A stretch of DNA of 64,000 nt from Venturia oleaginea (GCA_013176395.1 JABMLP010000002.1:930001-994000); one strand, 5' to 3'; shown: positions 42,737-55,481, numbered from the stretch's first letter. Program-made: numbers and translations. The notes: generated by a model not told the origin, from the letters alone.

Positions 42737-45700
42737 TCACCTTGTCGTCCCAGAGTCCCCAAAGATAATCTTCACAATCTCGTCCAGCAAGGTGAAAACA
42801 AGATGTGTTCTGCAGAACAAATTAGTGATAGCCCCCAGATCCTCAAGAAAGAAACTCACAACAACCGCTGATTGTTAATCATAGCCAACAACCTCCTCGC
42901 CGCAGCCTGCGCATTCGTCCTACCAACCACACTCCCCACAAGTTCAGGCACCAGACTTGCCAATACCATACCCGCCTCTTGTCGAGTCCTAGCCTTCTCA
43001 GCCAGCGTTCTTGGTATGCTAGCAGCTTTTTCTTTTCCACCGGGCCACATGTTGTCGATCAGAATCGTAAGCAATTTTGCTACACCCTCATCTGATAGGT
43101 ATCCTTTCGCATTCTCACGGACCTTGCGTTCGATAGTTCCACCGAGGAGTTGTTGGAGGACTATGACGACGGCACGGCCACGGAGCCAGTTGTTCTCGCG
43201 GTTCAATTCGAAGAGTTCGAGGAAGAGATCGCAGATTGGTTTGACGAAGGGTTCGAGTTCTCGTGTTTCAAAGGCCCGGAGTTCTGCTTCTGCTTCTGCG
43301 GATGCCGCTAACTCTGCAGCCGAAGCCGGGTCAGCGGACAGTGGTGTGTTCGGTTGAGTTGCACTGAGCTGAGTGGTAGCTGCGGATATTAGGTTTTGTC
43401 CTGCGAGGGAAAGTTGATCAAGGACAGGAATATTGCCTAGAAATTCGTCCATGCCGTCGGTGACACTGTTGTAAATTCTCGTGACGAAATCTTTGGTGTC
43501 AACATCTGAATTGGTGGGCCGGGTAGATGGAAGCGCATGCTCTGAAAGGAAAGCTCGAAGCTCTCTACTCCGGCAGATGGCTGGGATCTTCAGAAGCTCC
43601 CTCAGATACTTCTCGAGTGCCACTCGACGCTTCTGCAGGAAGTCTCTTTGTAGCTTTAATGCGATCTGTCGACGAGGAAAGTCTAGATTTCGAATCATAG
43701 GAAATCGGGTGCGCAGTCGTTTGTTGAGATCATGAAACTCGCTGTATCGTCTAGTGACAGCCCAAGAGGCTGCTGGCATTTGTTCGCCGGCTTGTCGTTT
43801 GACCTCAACGACATCTTTGACTTGTTAGCGCATACGGATCTATTAAGAAATGACTTACAGATGGCATATTCTTTGCCATCCTCCTCTTTCCCAACCATGA
43901 TGGAGGCGATAGCTATCGCAGCTCGGCCATACAAACTGTTATCGCTTTCTTGCACAATATACTGTTGCCTTTGCAATTCCTTGCGATTGATCTCCCGTTG
44001 CAAGCTAGCTTTCGATTTCCTCAAAATCCTCAGCTCAGCAGCATTATTCGTCAACTCAGCCTTCTTAGTCAACGAGTCAACAATCGACTCCTGAGCGACA
44101 AGTTTCTCAATGTCCATAGTCAAAGCATCAATAGCTTCAGCGAGTCCAAGATCTCCAGGCGCAGCTTCGTGTATCGCCTCATCATCGCCCATGTCACTCG
44201 CGTCAGAATCTTCTCGTTCATCTTCAAGAAATTTAGGCTGCTCCTCGGCGAAAAGCTCATCATCAAAGACGCCTCTTCTTCCAGGGGTGCCCAACAGCCC
44301 AAGCGACGCAATACTAGGCTTTCCCTTATACTCAGGTCTTTTCTTTTCATTCAACGCGGCATTCAGTGCTGGTGACGAGGGCCTCGGAAGTTCCATGGAA
44401 CTCCTCACTGAGTCATTATCTTGTGGTGACTTGAGATTCGACTCGCCAAAGAGGGAGTCCTTGTCGGGCGCCTCGTCCATGATGTCGGTCAGTGCAGCTT
44501 GCATAGCATCCACAATTTGGGAGTCGTTGCCATTCGTGGCTGGAAAAGGTTCGCCACTATCTCGTTCAGAGTCGAGGCTGGCGATGGATCCGTTCATCAG
44601 GTCGTTATCAAGGTCATCATCGAACAGGGGCGCTCTAGAATCAGTATCCAAAGACCGACGAGTTGGTGTCTCGAAGTTCGAAGCCGCTCTTCCAAATGCT
44701 TTGATATCAGAGGCAGACGCAATGGCTCTTCGAAGATCTGGTGCCTTGAGATTTGCTGGCTGAGTGTTTAGACGGTGTGGTCTGGCCGGCCGAGAGCTGT
44801 CTAAAGACCGTCTGGAGGTCGATATTTCGTCTGTTTGATTTGTGGCGGGAGTCAGGGTGGGAGCAGCCTCTTCTGACGCCAATAGTTTGAACCACAGATC
44901 CGTCTTCTTGAAATTACTGAAATACGGTTCTTGCATTTCTTCGTAAGCCGCAGTCTGGGTACGCAATACAGCCCTTCGAGCTGCTTGATACTGCGAATTC
45001 GAAGCATTTTTGCCTGCTTTCAAGAAAGCCTTTACAGCTTCACGGGCGACAGGCTCGATCTTGATTTCTGATTGAGTAAGATACCCTTCATTAATCTGTG
45101 CCAAGTCGACACGGTCGGATTCTGTCCAATCGCCAGTCGAAGCAGGCTCATCTGTATCTTCTTCCAGTGGATTTCGGAAGCCATCCACGACGATCCAGAA
45201 TTGCACAAGCCTCATCAAATGCTGACGATCCATGTACTCCATGAAATATGATAAACCGGTGGCGTTGTACAGAATCTCTCGAAGAGTGGCAGTCTCCATC
45301 CGGGACGCAATTCGCACTGGACCATCTTGAGATGCCTTCGAGACGTGACCTGTTGGTTGTGAACCAGCTCCAAGCTGTGCAATCCTTTGATCAAGTATCC
45401 GCTTGCCAGTGTCCAGTCTTCGAAGGTATACAGGATCCTGAGCATCATCCGAAGACTCTCGATGCAATTGACTCGCGACCTCGCTTCGGAAACGCCTCGC
45501 CTCAGAAAGCGTATTACACTTCCTTATCGCCCTGATGAACTTCTCAAACTTTCTCTCGTTGTCTCCAGGTGCCAGTTTCGGGAAAGAAGTAGTTCTCGCA
45601 GTCTTCAGTGACGGCTGTGCATGCTCCTCCAGTGCTGCACGGAGTTTTCTCACGGTCTTCCTCTCCTGCAGTATTGTCCGCCCATAATTCGCAATCATCT

Positions 45701-46544
45701 GATTCCAGGTATCCGGATCCGCCAGCATGCCAATGATAGGCGACAGCACGGCGCAAGTAACAATCTCTTTGACCAGCACAGTAACCGCAGGACTCGTATT
45801 CATATTCGGCGGCAGAATCTTGGGTAACAACCGCATGATAATACTCCGTATATGCGCCTGCTGCACCATCTTCGTTTCCGAATATGCTAACGAAGCTGCC
45901 GGATGTAGATTTCCGTTCTTGAACTTCCCAGCAATTGCCAGATCCAGTTCGTCTGATTCCGTGACGGTCCTTGTAAGCTTCCTTCCTCGCACAGCTCTTT
46001 CTGCTTCGTAGAATTCGCCCATGTGTGTTGTGACCATTGGGACTATGCGGGAGACGCTGATGCCGACGATATCCAAGTCTATGACATGATCCAGAATTGT
46101 ACTCATCGCGGCGCGTATGGCTCTGTCCACCTCGTTCGTGAAGGTCGGTCTCCTGCTGATTGCGCCATACCAGCTATTGACAAAGTCGCGCAGGACCAGG
46201 ACAATCAGCTTATCGATTCTTTGCGTGACTACGGGAGAGTCAGGGTAGAGAGGCTCGCTGATATATTGTGACCGCTTCTTCAGCGCAGCCGTCTCCTTCG
46301 TCCATAACTGCGGTCCCGTGAAAGCGAGGTGAGGAAGTGTACGGGCAGCGGGGTGCTTATCATGATTTGATTTCCGACGGGCAGTAGAGATGAGAATCCA
46401 GAGTTGTATCGCGATTGTCGCAGCTATTCCGGAGAGGAAAGCTTGAGGAATCCATCGAAAGGAGGGTAGCCAGTCTGTCACAAAGCCCCATGCGATGAAA
46501 GCTACGATGGGAGCGAGTATCAAGTAGCGGTGCTGGATTTCCAT
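42737..46544 (-). CDS. MDM1: MDM1, sorting-nexin tether (PXA-RGS-PX-nexin C)
   Basis: Three exons: 43859-46544, 42860-43814, 42737-42809 (3714 nt, 1237 residues); introns 44 and 50 nt. The last small exon restores the conserved end (NNQRLLTHLVFTLLDEIVKI) that the unspliced frame would lose. The order of parts is: two N-terminal hydrophobic segments (about residues 7-53), PXA domain (about 105-300), RGS-like domain (LREILYNATGLSYFMEYMDR, about 415-560), a long low-complexity acidic linker with a coiled coil, PX domain (SWAVTRRYSEFHDLNKRLRT, about 885-1010) and the nexin C-terminal domain (EPFVKPICDLFLELFELN onward). Mdm1 is anchored in the ER and binds vacuole/endosome phosphoinositides, forming ER-vacuole contact sites. 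Confidence 0.94.
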
Positions 46545-47554
46545 GATATTCTGCTATGGGATTCCATGCGTTCGGCTGCGCATGTCGCGCAAGGGAGGCC
46601 GAGTTGTATGCAATGATAGCGAGGTTCCAATGTTGAGCTCCTGTCTATCAAGACGATATCCATTGCCGCGCCATTATCGCGCATACATAACTGCAGTAAT
46701 AACTGCACTGTTTGAATACGACCATTTGGATCACGGATCAAAATCACTGTCCATTTGTAGACACTCAAATTTGCAACTTTTTGTTCTGATTGAGAGAAGT
46801 GCTGTTACTCCGAACAGTGAATGTTGCTGCAAAGATCGAGTTGTCACAGTCGATAGTGGTCTTGATGTGGACACAGATGGCCCTCATATAACTTCAATGT
46901 ACTGACGAGAAATAAACGTCTTCAACAAGATCAGTTCAGCCAGCTCTGACAAGACCGTAGCCTCGTCAGCATTACTATACACAAAAGCGATTTCCACCTC
47001 CGTGTATCCAATTCCTACGCCACAGCAACAACAACAGAAGTCTGTTACATCACTTCATCTTTTTCCATCAAGCCAGCTCCAGGCCTTTTTGCGCAAGAAA
47101 GTTCAGCTGAGGGGAGACAAAGGAAAATCACCTTCCTCTTGACCAACGTCTAGCAGATAGACAAACCCAAACTAGACTTCTCCCACAAACAGCCAGCCAC
47201 AATGACAAGAAACAATAAACAACAGTACAGCGTTGTGTGGCCTGAGCCAAGGTCCATGATATGGGGAATTAGAAATGAAAAATAGTGACGCGGTACGGAG
47301 TCTATCGCCACCTGCTCTACGCCATTTTGAAAAACATAATACGCCAGCCAGGATGAAGATGCCTGGCAAGTAGCCTGGTATAAGAAACGCTTGTCATGCA
47401 AGAAGATACGTCAACGTGTATTAGAACGAAAGGCTTCGGTATGAAAATTCTTTTGCTGTCTCCGCTCCTGCTGTGTCGGCAGGTAAAACATAAGATCCTT
47501 CTTCAACCAGCAAGAGGAAAGTCGTAAGGTAAGAAAATTATTAGAGCGGCTACA
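46545..47554. other. Intergenic region, MDM1 promoter side
   Basis: No gene recognised. It contains the upstream region of MDM1 and the 3' flank of the kelch-type gene. Confidence 0.45.
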
Positions 47555-50272
47555 TTATACGCTCCCAGCATTGATGTTCAGCCAGCTCATGTCTTCGTCC
47601 CCAGTAGTCTTGCGCATCACTGGTCCTCTCCACGCAGGGCTAGGTGGAATCGGTGCTGCAGGGGGAGGGAAAGGCCTTCGATTCTCTACCATGGTAGACT
47701 TGGTGAAGGACGTGGCGGACGTGGCAGTTGGCTGCGGTACGTTGAACGTTTTCGTTGTTGTGGGCGACGCCGGAACAGGGAATACGGTCATATCGCTGGC
47801 GCTACTGTCTCGGTGTTGTCCGAAATACGCCTGCGGCATAGGGAAGTCGAAATCATGGTCGGGTACTTGTGGTGGAGGAGCTGGCGCAGCTGGCGTTCTG
47901 TCAGGAAACGCGGAGAGCTGTGGAGAGCCAGCTCCGATGCCGCTAGGGAACAGAGTCATAGCACTTCCTGAGCTATCTCTGTTCACATCCCCGAAATGTG
48001 GCCTTGCAAATTCCAGGTTCGGCAGCGCTGGCGGGTTTGCAGCATTACGTGGCTTGGTGCCATTCAAGAAGCCGTAAAGAGGGTTATTTGGAGCATATTC
48101 TCCCTTCTCGTCAGGTGCAAACGGATTTAGGCTCTCCGCAGAATAGCTGCTTGCCATCGATCGAGTGTCGTTGGTCTTGGAAGGCTTGGGCCATCCACCA
48201 GTATTGGATTGTGGCGTGTAGTTGGCGGTGGTGGTTTGAGTGTTGATGGTGCTTGCATACATGTCTCCGGTATATGACCCACGACTGCTGGTGGACCCAG
48301 CACGTCGAATCTCTGCCGACATGCCATCTCTCAAATGCTCAGTGGACCCGCCCATTTGTGGACTGCCTGTGTTCACGGTGTTTATTCTCTGGCCGGATTC
48401 GAACTTGGGGCCAAAATTGAGCTCCAGTGGGCGTACCGAGGGATCGCTCATGTTCCTCGCATCGTCATACTCTGATCTGGAGATGCTTGTGCGAAATGTC
48501 TCAGCTTGTACACTGTACATTGATTGGTTGTTTGGTTGCATGGTAGCAAGATCCGTTACGTCGTTATTGGCAAAATAACGGCTCCAGCCATTGCTGCGAC
48601 TGCGTTCAGCATCAGGTCCGACTGCGGCATTTCTCGCTGTCAATCCTGCTCCTGCTCCGGCGGCCGCGACTGCAAACCTAGGAGGCGCAAGACTCGTTTG
48701 TTGTGGTGGATTGTCAATTCTTGGATCCAAGCTACGTGGGGTAAAAGTTGGTGATAATGTTTGAGTCATCTGCGACATCTCCATGGGTTCGTTAGCTCCT
48801 AGCGGGCTCTTTCCGTTAACGAGGCCCAGCTGGCTGGAGTCACTCGGAACTCCTCGAGTGTGACTCTTCGGGCCGGACTTCGGGCCTGTTTTCGAGAAGA
48901 ACTGCAAAGATGTCACCGAGCTGTTGAGCGACGCGGAATAGGCACGACCCCTGGAACCACCAGCTTCATGCATGAATTCGGCGCCCTGATCAGCAAAGCT
49001 CAGACGTCCGTCCTTCTCATTCATCTCATCATCAGCCTTCTTGTTTTTCTCCTTCCTCCACTTCAGCAGCACAAGGATCAGGATAAGAATTGCAGCGAGG
49101 CTAAAAATGGCTCCTAGAGTCGCTCCCAAAACCGTCAAGACCTTTGCCTTGGATTGTTGAGTACTTCCGCCCACAACTCCAGTTAATGTTGATGTTGGAG
49201 ACGAGCTCGAGGTAGCAGTGGGTATAACGGTAGAAACCGAAGGAAGTGACGATGTCGAGGTAGTCAATGGAGTCTGGTTCTTGGCCACGAGAATGCTTGT
49301 AGCATTCAACCAGGTGTTCTCTCGTTGGTTGAACATAGCGATTGGGTCGCTATTCGATCCCCCAGTAATAACAACCAATCCGCTGGCGGACTCTGCCAAC
49401 GAATATGCCGACCGTGATGAGGTGGGAGCAAACGAGCTGTTATATGTGGGCCAGTCGCTCAGGGTTAGGTCTCTTCTCCTCTTCCGTGATGGTGGTCCCC
49501 CCACAGTCTTGCCTACCGGTGCAGGCTTGTTGTCAGGTCCGAGCCAGAGAGCATACCTCGCCACTGTATTTGGCGTGACTCCCAGATTGTAGACTTCGAG
49601 AACTTTGCTCGAATCGTCTCCCGTCACTATCGAGCATTGGGTTGTGGCTTGGTCGGTGATTGGATTAACCAAGGTGGTCCCCAGATTCTGCCAGCCGGCA
49701 TCTTTCGCGAACGTCCAGATTTGCTTGTTGTCCGCCGCTCCTCCGACCATGACTGCGTGTTCCTGATCCCACGGCATGAGTATGGGATCAAGGAGTGGTG
49801 GCGCACCCTGCGAATTGAAAGATAGAACCGAGTATGGCGGTGCGGCTGAAATCAAAAAAGTTTGCGTCGATGGGGTTTTGTTATCGGTATCTTGCGATCC
49901 AGAATAGACCAGTATCGAGTTGGTCGAATGGATGTATTGTGCACCATGATTCCGTCTGTTTGCCGTGACTGGGACGGATGGAGTGATGTTCTGCCAGCTG
50001 CCACTTGCAAAGTCAAATCGTTGAAGTCCTGGATAATTGGGCGCGAAAGTGGTGGTGGACCCTCCAACAACGTATAATGCCTCATTCTTGGCACCCATTG
50101 CTGGCGCACAAATCCCTCCTGTCACCGCCTGACCAGAGGGTAAGGTCTTCCATTTCGCGCCTTCTGTCAGCGACAAGGATTGAAATCCTTCCGGGGTGTA
50201 GACGTAGACTGTGTTATTCCAGACTGTGGAGCAGTGGTTTTTGAGCTCGAATACAGCTTTGGGTATCGACAT
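47555..50272 (-). CDS. Kelch-type single-pass membrane protein
   Basis: A single open frame of 905 residues. Residues 1 to about 330 contain kelch/galactose-oxidase-like blades: APAMGAKNEALYVVGGST, NRRNHGAQYIHSTNSILVYS, DQEHAVMVGGAADNKQIWTF and SGLVVITGGSNS. A Ser/Thr-rich stalk (about 340-375) and a single membrane helix (LGAIFSLAAILILILVLLKW, about 384-404) with a basic stop (RKEKNKK) follow. The remaining 500 residues are a disordered Ser/Pro/Asn-rich cytoplasmic tail. This is the layout of fungal surface sensors or adhesins with an extracellular propeller. No signal peptide is seen at the called start MSIPKAVFEL; a CACTTGTAG acceptor just upstream suggests that a first exon with the signal is missing from this call. 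Confidence 0.75.
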   Translation of the reverse strand: MSIPKAVFELKNHCSTVWNNTVYVYTPEGFQSLSLTEGAKWKTLPSGQAVTGGICAPAMGAKNEALYVVGGSTTTFAPNYPGLQRFDFASGSWQNITPSVPVTANRRNHGAQYIHSTNSILVYSGSQDTDNKTPSTQTFLISAAPPYSVLSFNSQGAPPLLDPILMPWDQEHAVMVGGAADNKQIWTFAKDAGWQNLGTTLVNPITDQATTQCSIVTGDDSSKVLEVYNLGVTPNTVARYALWLGPDNKPAPVGKTVGGPPSRKRRRDLTLSDWPTYNSSFAPTSSRSAYSLAESASGLVVITGGSNSDPIAMFNQRENTWLNATSILVAKNQTPLTTSTSSLPSVSTVIPTATSSSSPTSTLTGVVGGSTQQSKAKVLTVLGATLGAIFSLAAILILILVLLKWRKEKNKKADDEMNEKDGRLSFADQGAEFMHEAGGSRGRAYSASLNSSVTSLQFFSKTGPKSGPKSHTRGVPSDSSQLGLVNGKSPLGANEPMEMSQMTQTLSPTFTPRSLDPRIDNPPQQTSLAPPRFAVAAAGAGAGLTARNAAVGPDAERSRSNGWSRYFANNDVTDLATMQPNNQSMYSVQAETFRTSISRSEYDDARNMSDPSVRPLELNFGPKFESGQRINTVNTGSPQMGGSTEHLRDGMSAEIRRAGSTSSRGSYTGDMYASTINTQTTTANYTPQSNTGGWPKPSKTNDTRSMASSYSAESLNPFAPDEKGEYAPNNPLYGFLNGTKPRNAANPPALPNLEFARPHFGDVNRDSSGSAMTLFPSGIGAGSPQLSAFPDRTPAAPAPPPQVPDHDFDFPMPQAYFGQHRDSSASDMTVFPVPASPTTTKTFNVPQPTATSATSFTKSTMVENRRPFPPPAAPIPPSPAWRGPVMRKTTGDEDMSWLNINAGSV

Positions 50273-50930
50273 GTTTCCTACAAGTGATGCTGAAGAAGCA
50301 ACGAGCCGTTCCTCCCAAGGTCTAAGATGGACTGGTATTGTTGCCAGTCGAAGATCAGGAATTCAAGGTCCGGACATGCTGGATGGGGGTGAATCTTGTG
50401 CAATATTGGCGGCGCTGAGCCACGACGATCCAACGTCGATGCAGGGCAAGAGTTGGCGGAAAGGAAATTGCACGAAGCGAAAGAGAGTCTTCGAATTCCC
50501 GACGGCAAGTGTTCCAAGGCCAATAGCGGAAAACCCTAAGCTTTTCCTGTGTGCAGCAACTGCTGGTGATGGTGACGACTGCGAAGGTGAATCTCAGGAC
50601 GTATGTTGGCCAGGGCAGAAAAGGTGATTGAGGGATGTTCAATGACACCGGGGTATAATGATTTGTGATGCAAGGCGCCAGTGGACAATGCTGTGTGAAT
50701 GGAACGGGCTGGTGTTGGATACTCTAGCTGAGACAAGCAGCGAGTTGGAGGCGCGGAAAGGAGTGTGGTGCGGCGTTAGGCCAGAGTTAACACAGCAGTG
50801 TAGAAAAGAGTGGCAGCGAAGACGAATTGCAGTGCGACATGAGATGCTGGGCGGAGCTGCAGAGGGACTTGTCGGTAAAAGGACAAATACGGTGATGTTG
50901 AGGTGAGAAGAGAATCGTCTGGCAAGTGGA

Positions 50931-50990
50931 GCTCGTCGGCGAGTCCAAGCCAGGCCCAAAGCTCGTCGGCGAATGCAAGCCAGGCCCAAG
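50931..50990. repeat. Two-copy 30-bp tandem repeat
   Basis: Two units starting GCTCGTCGGCGA and containing AAGCCAGGCCCAA; they agree at 27 of 30 bases. Confidence 0.85.
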
Positions 50991-51310
50991 GGATGGGAGT
51001 CGGAGAAAATGGAGGGCAGCCGTCGTTCGCCAGGGGCAGCACACACTACAATCGCTGGTGCACGCCCAAGTCGGTGTCGCTAGCTCGTAGTTGGAATCGC
51101 GACCTTCTCACCGCCTTGCCTCTTCGGGCAGCAGGGTACGGGACATTCGAGGATCCTGCGACATGCTTGGACGCCTCTGTGCGGTAGAACACGCCAATCC
51201 CTGACTGCCGTGGACCGTGGTGCTTTGGGCGACTGGCTTCATCTTATCTGTCAGCAGGCAAGAGTCGACTTCAGCAGGCAAGTCAACTTCATCAACCAAG
51301 AGGGCGAGCA

Positions 51311-51382
51311 GACACTCTCGCAGACGCTCTCGCAAACACTCTCGCAGATGCTCTCGCAGATGCTCTCGCAGATGCTCTCGCA
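51311..51382. repeat. 12-bp minisatellite, six units
   Basis: Six units of the form GATGCTCTCGCA (first three GACACTCTCGCA, GACGCTCTCGCA, AACACTCTCGCA; last three identical). The unit length is a multiple of three, so several frames stay open through it without meaning that it is coding. Confidence 0.9.
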
Positions 51383-51934
51383 GACGTGTCGACAGATATT
51401 GTCACCATGCGCCCAGCGAGACTAAGGGATGGACTCGACGGGAAGTGGTCCTGACGGGCTGCTACTCGGAAAAAGGGGAAAATCGTCCATGTTTCATCGG
51501 TTGCGGCGGGAGGCTGTTGAGCAAACTAACTAGCCGCCGACGGCTTGGAGGTGTTTATTCTGGGTACTCCCAGAGACGTTCCTTTTGGTGCACCAGCAGT
51601 CCACCACCATGGACAAAAGGTGGTTGGGGAGAGGTTGTACTCGGTACGTGTGCTCCCCCCAATCTAATCATGGAAATTGAAATCTCATAAACCTTCCACG
51701 CTCTGAACAATATAACTCCTCGAATGGCTGATCCTCGCCGGAAATCTCCCGAGCCGCTAGAATCAAATCTCCGCCCATGCCAGGTCACTCGCGTACGGTG
51801 AGAAGCATGCAGCCATCTTAATCGTCCACATTCTGTAGTTTCCTGACCACACCCCTCATTTCATGCCGTTATTCTATCTCACGAGTGTGTCGACAAACCC
51901 CATGTTTATTTGACGTGATTCTGTTTTGAAACTT

Positions 51935-51970
51935 CACACGAACCACACGAACCACACGAACCACACGAAC
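51935..51970. repeat. 9-bp tandem repeat, four units
   Basis: Four exact copies of CACACGAAC. Confidence 0.9.
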
Positions 51971-54900
51971 GCGCACTACCCTGTCTCGCCTCCAGATATT
52001 ATCCCTCTGCATATCTCAACACCCTGCCACTTGAACCTCGCACGCAGATGTCCTCTCGTGGTCCCATAATCGGCCAAGTATCCCATGTCCTAGAGATCCT
52101 CATCAAGCATCTCAGTCATCCGCCAGGCTCAGGCCAGTTGAAACCAGCTCCGAGTTATTACTTTTAGTTCATGGTAGGGCTTGGGGATCGTGCAAAGGAT
52201 CCCCAGTTCCTGAATCGTTCGAGCAAGCATCCGTCTTGTATTTGATTGGTCACTGATAGTTATATCGAACTCTTGTGTAAATAGCCATCCTGGTTGGTTG
52301 TGACTGCGATGCTCGGATTTCGCTCCTATGGATTTCGTCATTCGGTAGCTAGGTCTCATTGCAAAACACTACCCTCACTATCCCGTTCCATCATTCCAAC
52401 GACTTTCGTCCAATCTCTTTGCTGATACCAGCGTTGTACAAGCTGTAATATTTCTTAAGAAGGGCTCACCGTAGGCTCTTCTCTTTCGGTTGATACTGGG
52501 ATGTCACTGATGTCAAACTGAAGAGATTTCCCCATCTCGCAGGCAAACATTCCGACCTGAAATAGACGCAATGGTATTGCCCTTCTCATGTCACCTGCAT
52601 AATCTGAGCTTTCTTGTCTTCCCATAAGCGCAGGACGGGAAATGTTCACCAGCTTGATCTCAATTCTGCCAATACATTTGCTACCTCTAAATCTTACCAC
52701 AGTCCTTTCGTCAATTCATGTCTGCCAAAAATCATGCTGTTCAAAAGTTAGACTTTTGCTCCAAGAAAAAGTACCCTCCATTCGACCGGAATAGGCAATT
52801 CTCCACGTGACAGCTCCTCATATGATCGGGGTCTAGAACTCGATGCTAACGTCATTTGCTTCTTCCATAACTGTAACGATAAAATTTACACTTTTAACGG
52901 TCCCGTTCTCTATTACTGGCGATTCACGTATTTTCAACAAAGATTTCTCAGACTAGAAGCCCGCCGTTTCCAGTCACCATTCATTCATTCTGCAATATTT
53001 GCACCATTGTCACCCAAACCCAAATTCTTCTCCAAAATGTCAGAGACCATTGCTGGGAAATGAAATTGCGGTCGTCATGAATATACGATCCCACCACCTA
53101 AAGAAATGAATCTATGTCGTATGCTTTAAACTAACAGATAGCTTCATATGGCCCCATCACTAATAAGCATCAGATTGTACTAGCTGCCGGAAATGGGCCG
53201 ATGCAATGTGCGTCTTCTCTCAGCTACTCAACTACCCAGCCCATCTATACGCAAACCTCAATGAGTAGCAATTGAACCTGCTCTGACTTCAGCACTAGGC
53301 ACTCAGCCCATCTCTTCGTCAAAACAGCCGATATCAAAACCTCCTCTCCGAAACCAAAAATATGGGTCACCGTGGCTGAATCAGGCCAGGAAATGGAGAG
53401 GGAGTGGTGTGACGAGTGTGGATCGGGTATCTGGTTGGGAAGGAGCAGCGATCCAGGTATGACTTTTTTGAAAGCTGGCAAGTGAGATTCTTCTAATTTG
53501 AAAGAAAAAAGCGACGATATACTTTCCAGTTGATAGCTTCGGAGCGCAAGATTATTTGTGAAACTATCCAACTAATGACAATCAAAGGTCTGTTCGAACA
53601 TGTGGATATTCCAAACCCGACTATGGAGAACTGGCAGAGGAATATGAAACCGTGGGGAACGCCTGCGAAAGGGACGAAATATCAGAATCAGGTTGGCTGA
53701 AGAGGAGCATCCAGCTAGACTCTACTAAGAACTCAAACTTCAATTTCAATACAATTTCAGTATCAGTATCTATTCTTCTCCGCTTAAATACAAACTTACA
53801 ATAATTTGCCATCGAACCCAAAAATTATCTCCTACTTCTCTATTGCTCAGCATCGAAAAGCAAATGGCTGTCAAGGTGACAATGTACCGCCCTCCAGGTA
53901 CGCCAACTACATTCTTCCCCTTCCTCGTCTCGATTTATGCCGTCGTTGTCATGGATCTTGTGGTAGAACAATGTTTTTTCCCATTCTGGACCCCTGTTTT
54001 GGCGCATTTATAAACACAACCACCCACCTCAACTGCTACATACGGCCACAGAATGAAGAAAACTCGAATCCCCTTTCGCTCATTCATAGATAAGCTTCAT
54101 ATCGGCGAATTAGTAGTTGGGTGGGTGACCACCAGCGAATCCCCGCTGCCGTATGTTTTTGTCTTTTTGACGAACGAATTCATCTTTGGGGTTTCCTTGG
54201 GGGTTAGAGTAAGCCAGTGTCAGTACTGTATTAGAGTTAATATCTGTATATACTACTGGTTGGCACCTTGTCGCATGCTCTCTAGTTCAGCCACTCGACT
54301 CTCAAGCGCGCTGGTGTATTCTTTCTTTTGGTCTGAGATTGTGGAGAAATCCGTGTGAGGTCTTCCCTACATTTTTCAGACAAGATCACAGTTTTAAATG
54401 GCCAACATCTTTCATTTGGCGAGGCTGGAAGAATTATCAGCAATAGAGCGTCTAGCATGCAAACGGGAGACAGAGACGCGATATGTGGCTCTTTGATAGT
54501 GCTGTAACAACTTTCTAGACGAAGTAAGTTATACTATAGATTGGAGACGCAAGCTCTCTCAAAGAGGAGCTGCCGGTCCGCCTCGATAGTTTTCAATTCC
54601 ACAAGACACGAGAAGGACCGTAATATTCGATCTATTACAATGTTCCTCTATGATCTACAGCTCATCGGAATGGCTTTCCCGAGCGTCAGATCTGTTCTGG
54701 TTGGCTTGTTCGTGGGCTAGATGAGCTGGGGAAACGAGGAAGAAACAATAGAGATCATTTCTTTTTTGAACGAATGGGACGTATGAATGGAAGAGAAAAA
54801 GGAGAATGAGATGAAGGGAGACGTTTGATGGAAGTGAAAGAAGAAGAAGAGGAGAAGAAGGTTGAGATCTGATTGACACTTGCACGTCGCGTAGAGACGG

Positions 54901-55013
54901 GAACTAGACCGATTTGGACGGCCCTACTTTAAAAGAAAGCTCGTCGCGTCCAACTTCGCTTCAACCACATCACCAACAATACAACCAATCAAACCCCTCG
55001 AAATCCATACATC

Positions 55014-55481
55014 ATGGCCGATGCAAACACATGCGAGTTGACTGCCTCTCATCATCCAAAGGCGGCAGCTAAAAAGTCATTCAAACTCCTCCTCCCAGAG
55101 ATCAAGCGCGAACTCATCAAGCTTCGTCACAACCACGACAAACACGAGCTAGAGTACTTCGCATCCGTCAAGTCTCTGTCCGACCAAGAGCTCATTTATT
55201 TTGACGATTCCGACATTGTCGAAGTACGTGCTGGTCGCGTTGCGTATGGTGTCATCATCTTTGGCAAAGTCAGGCTCCAATCGCCAGGAAAGTACATCTT
55301 TGTGAGATGGTTTGTGGGAGGAGATGATGAAGATGATGACGGGAAGGTTGAGGCGGACGAGGTGGAGTACAAATTCCACAGCTTCTACACCGAAGAAAAG
55401 ACGGATGCAGATGCAGACGGGACGACTATGTACAGGGCCATCATGGGGGAGAAAGACGAGCTCTTCTTCTTCAGCGAATAA
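55014..55481 (+). CDS. Small acidic protein of unknown function
   Basis: A single exon of 155 residues, start MADANTCELTASHHPKAAAK. No signal peptide or membrane segment. The N-terminal third is basic (KSFKLLLPEIKRELIKLRHN), the rest strongly acidic (VGGDDEDDDGKVEADEVEYK) and it ends DELFFFSE. AYGVIIFGKVRLQSPGKYIF suggests a beta-rich core. I do not recognise the family. The gene is called because of good coding composition, a CAACAATACAACCAATC leader typical of fungal 5' UTRs and a plausible start context (ATCATGGCC). Confidence 0.65.
   Translation: MADANTCELTASHHPKAAAKKSFKLLLPEIKRELIKLRHNHDKHELEYFASVKSLSDQELIYFDDSDIVEVRAGRVAYGVIIFGKVRLQSPGKYIFVRWFVGGDDEDDDGKVEADEVEYKFHSFYTEEKTDADADGTTMYRAIMGEKDELFFFSE

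Larger units (their letters stand above)
50273..55013. other. Gene-poor 4.7-kb region with short tandem repeats
   Basis: No protein family or RNA gene was recognised in either strand. It holds three tandem repeats, listed separately. Short frames such as 50355-50648, 51217-51690 and 53245-53571 lack domains and, in one case, simply translate a tandem repeat. The left edge may hold the unseen first exon of the kelch-type gene. Confidence 0.5.

Noticed and set aside
51217..51690. A Ser/Arg-rich protein (RRCSRRCSRRC...)
   Set aside because: The repetitive peptide is only the translation of the 12-bp minisatellite; two frames are equally open.
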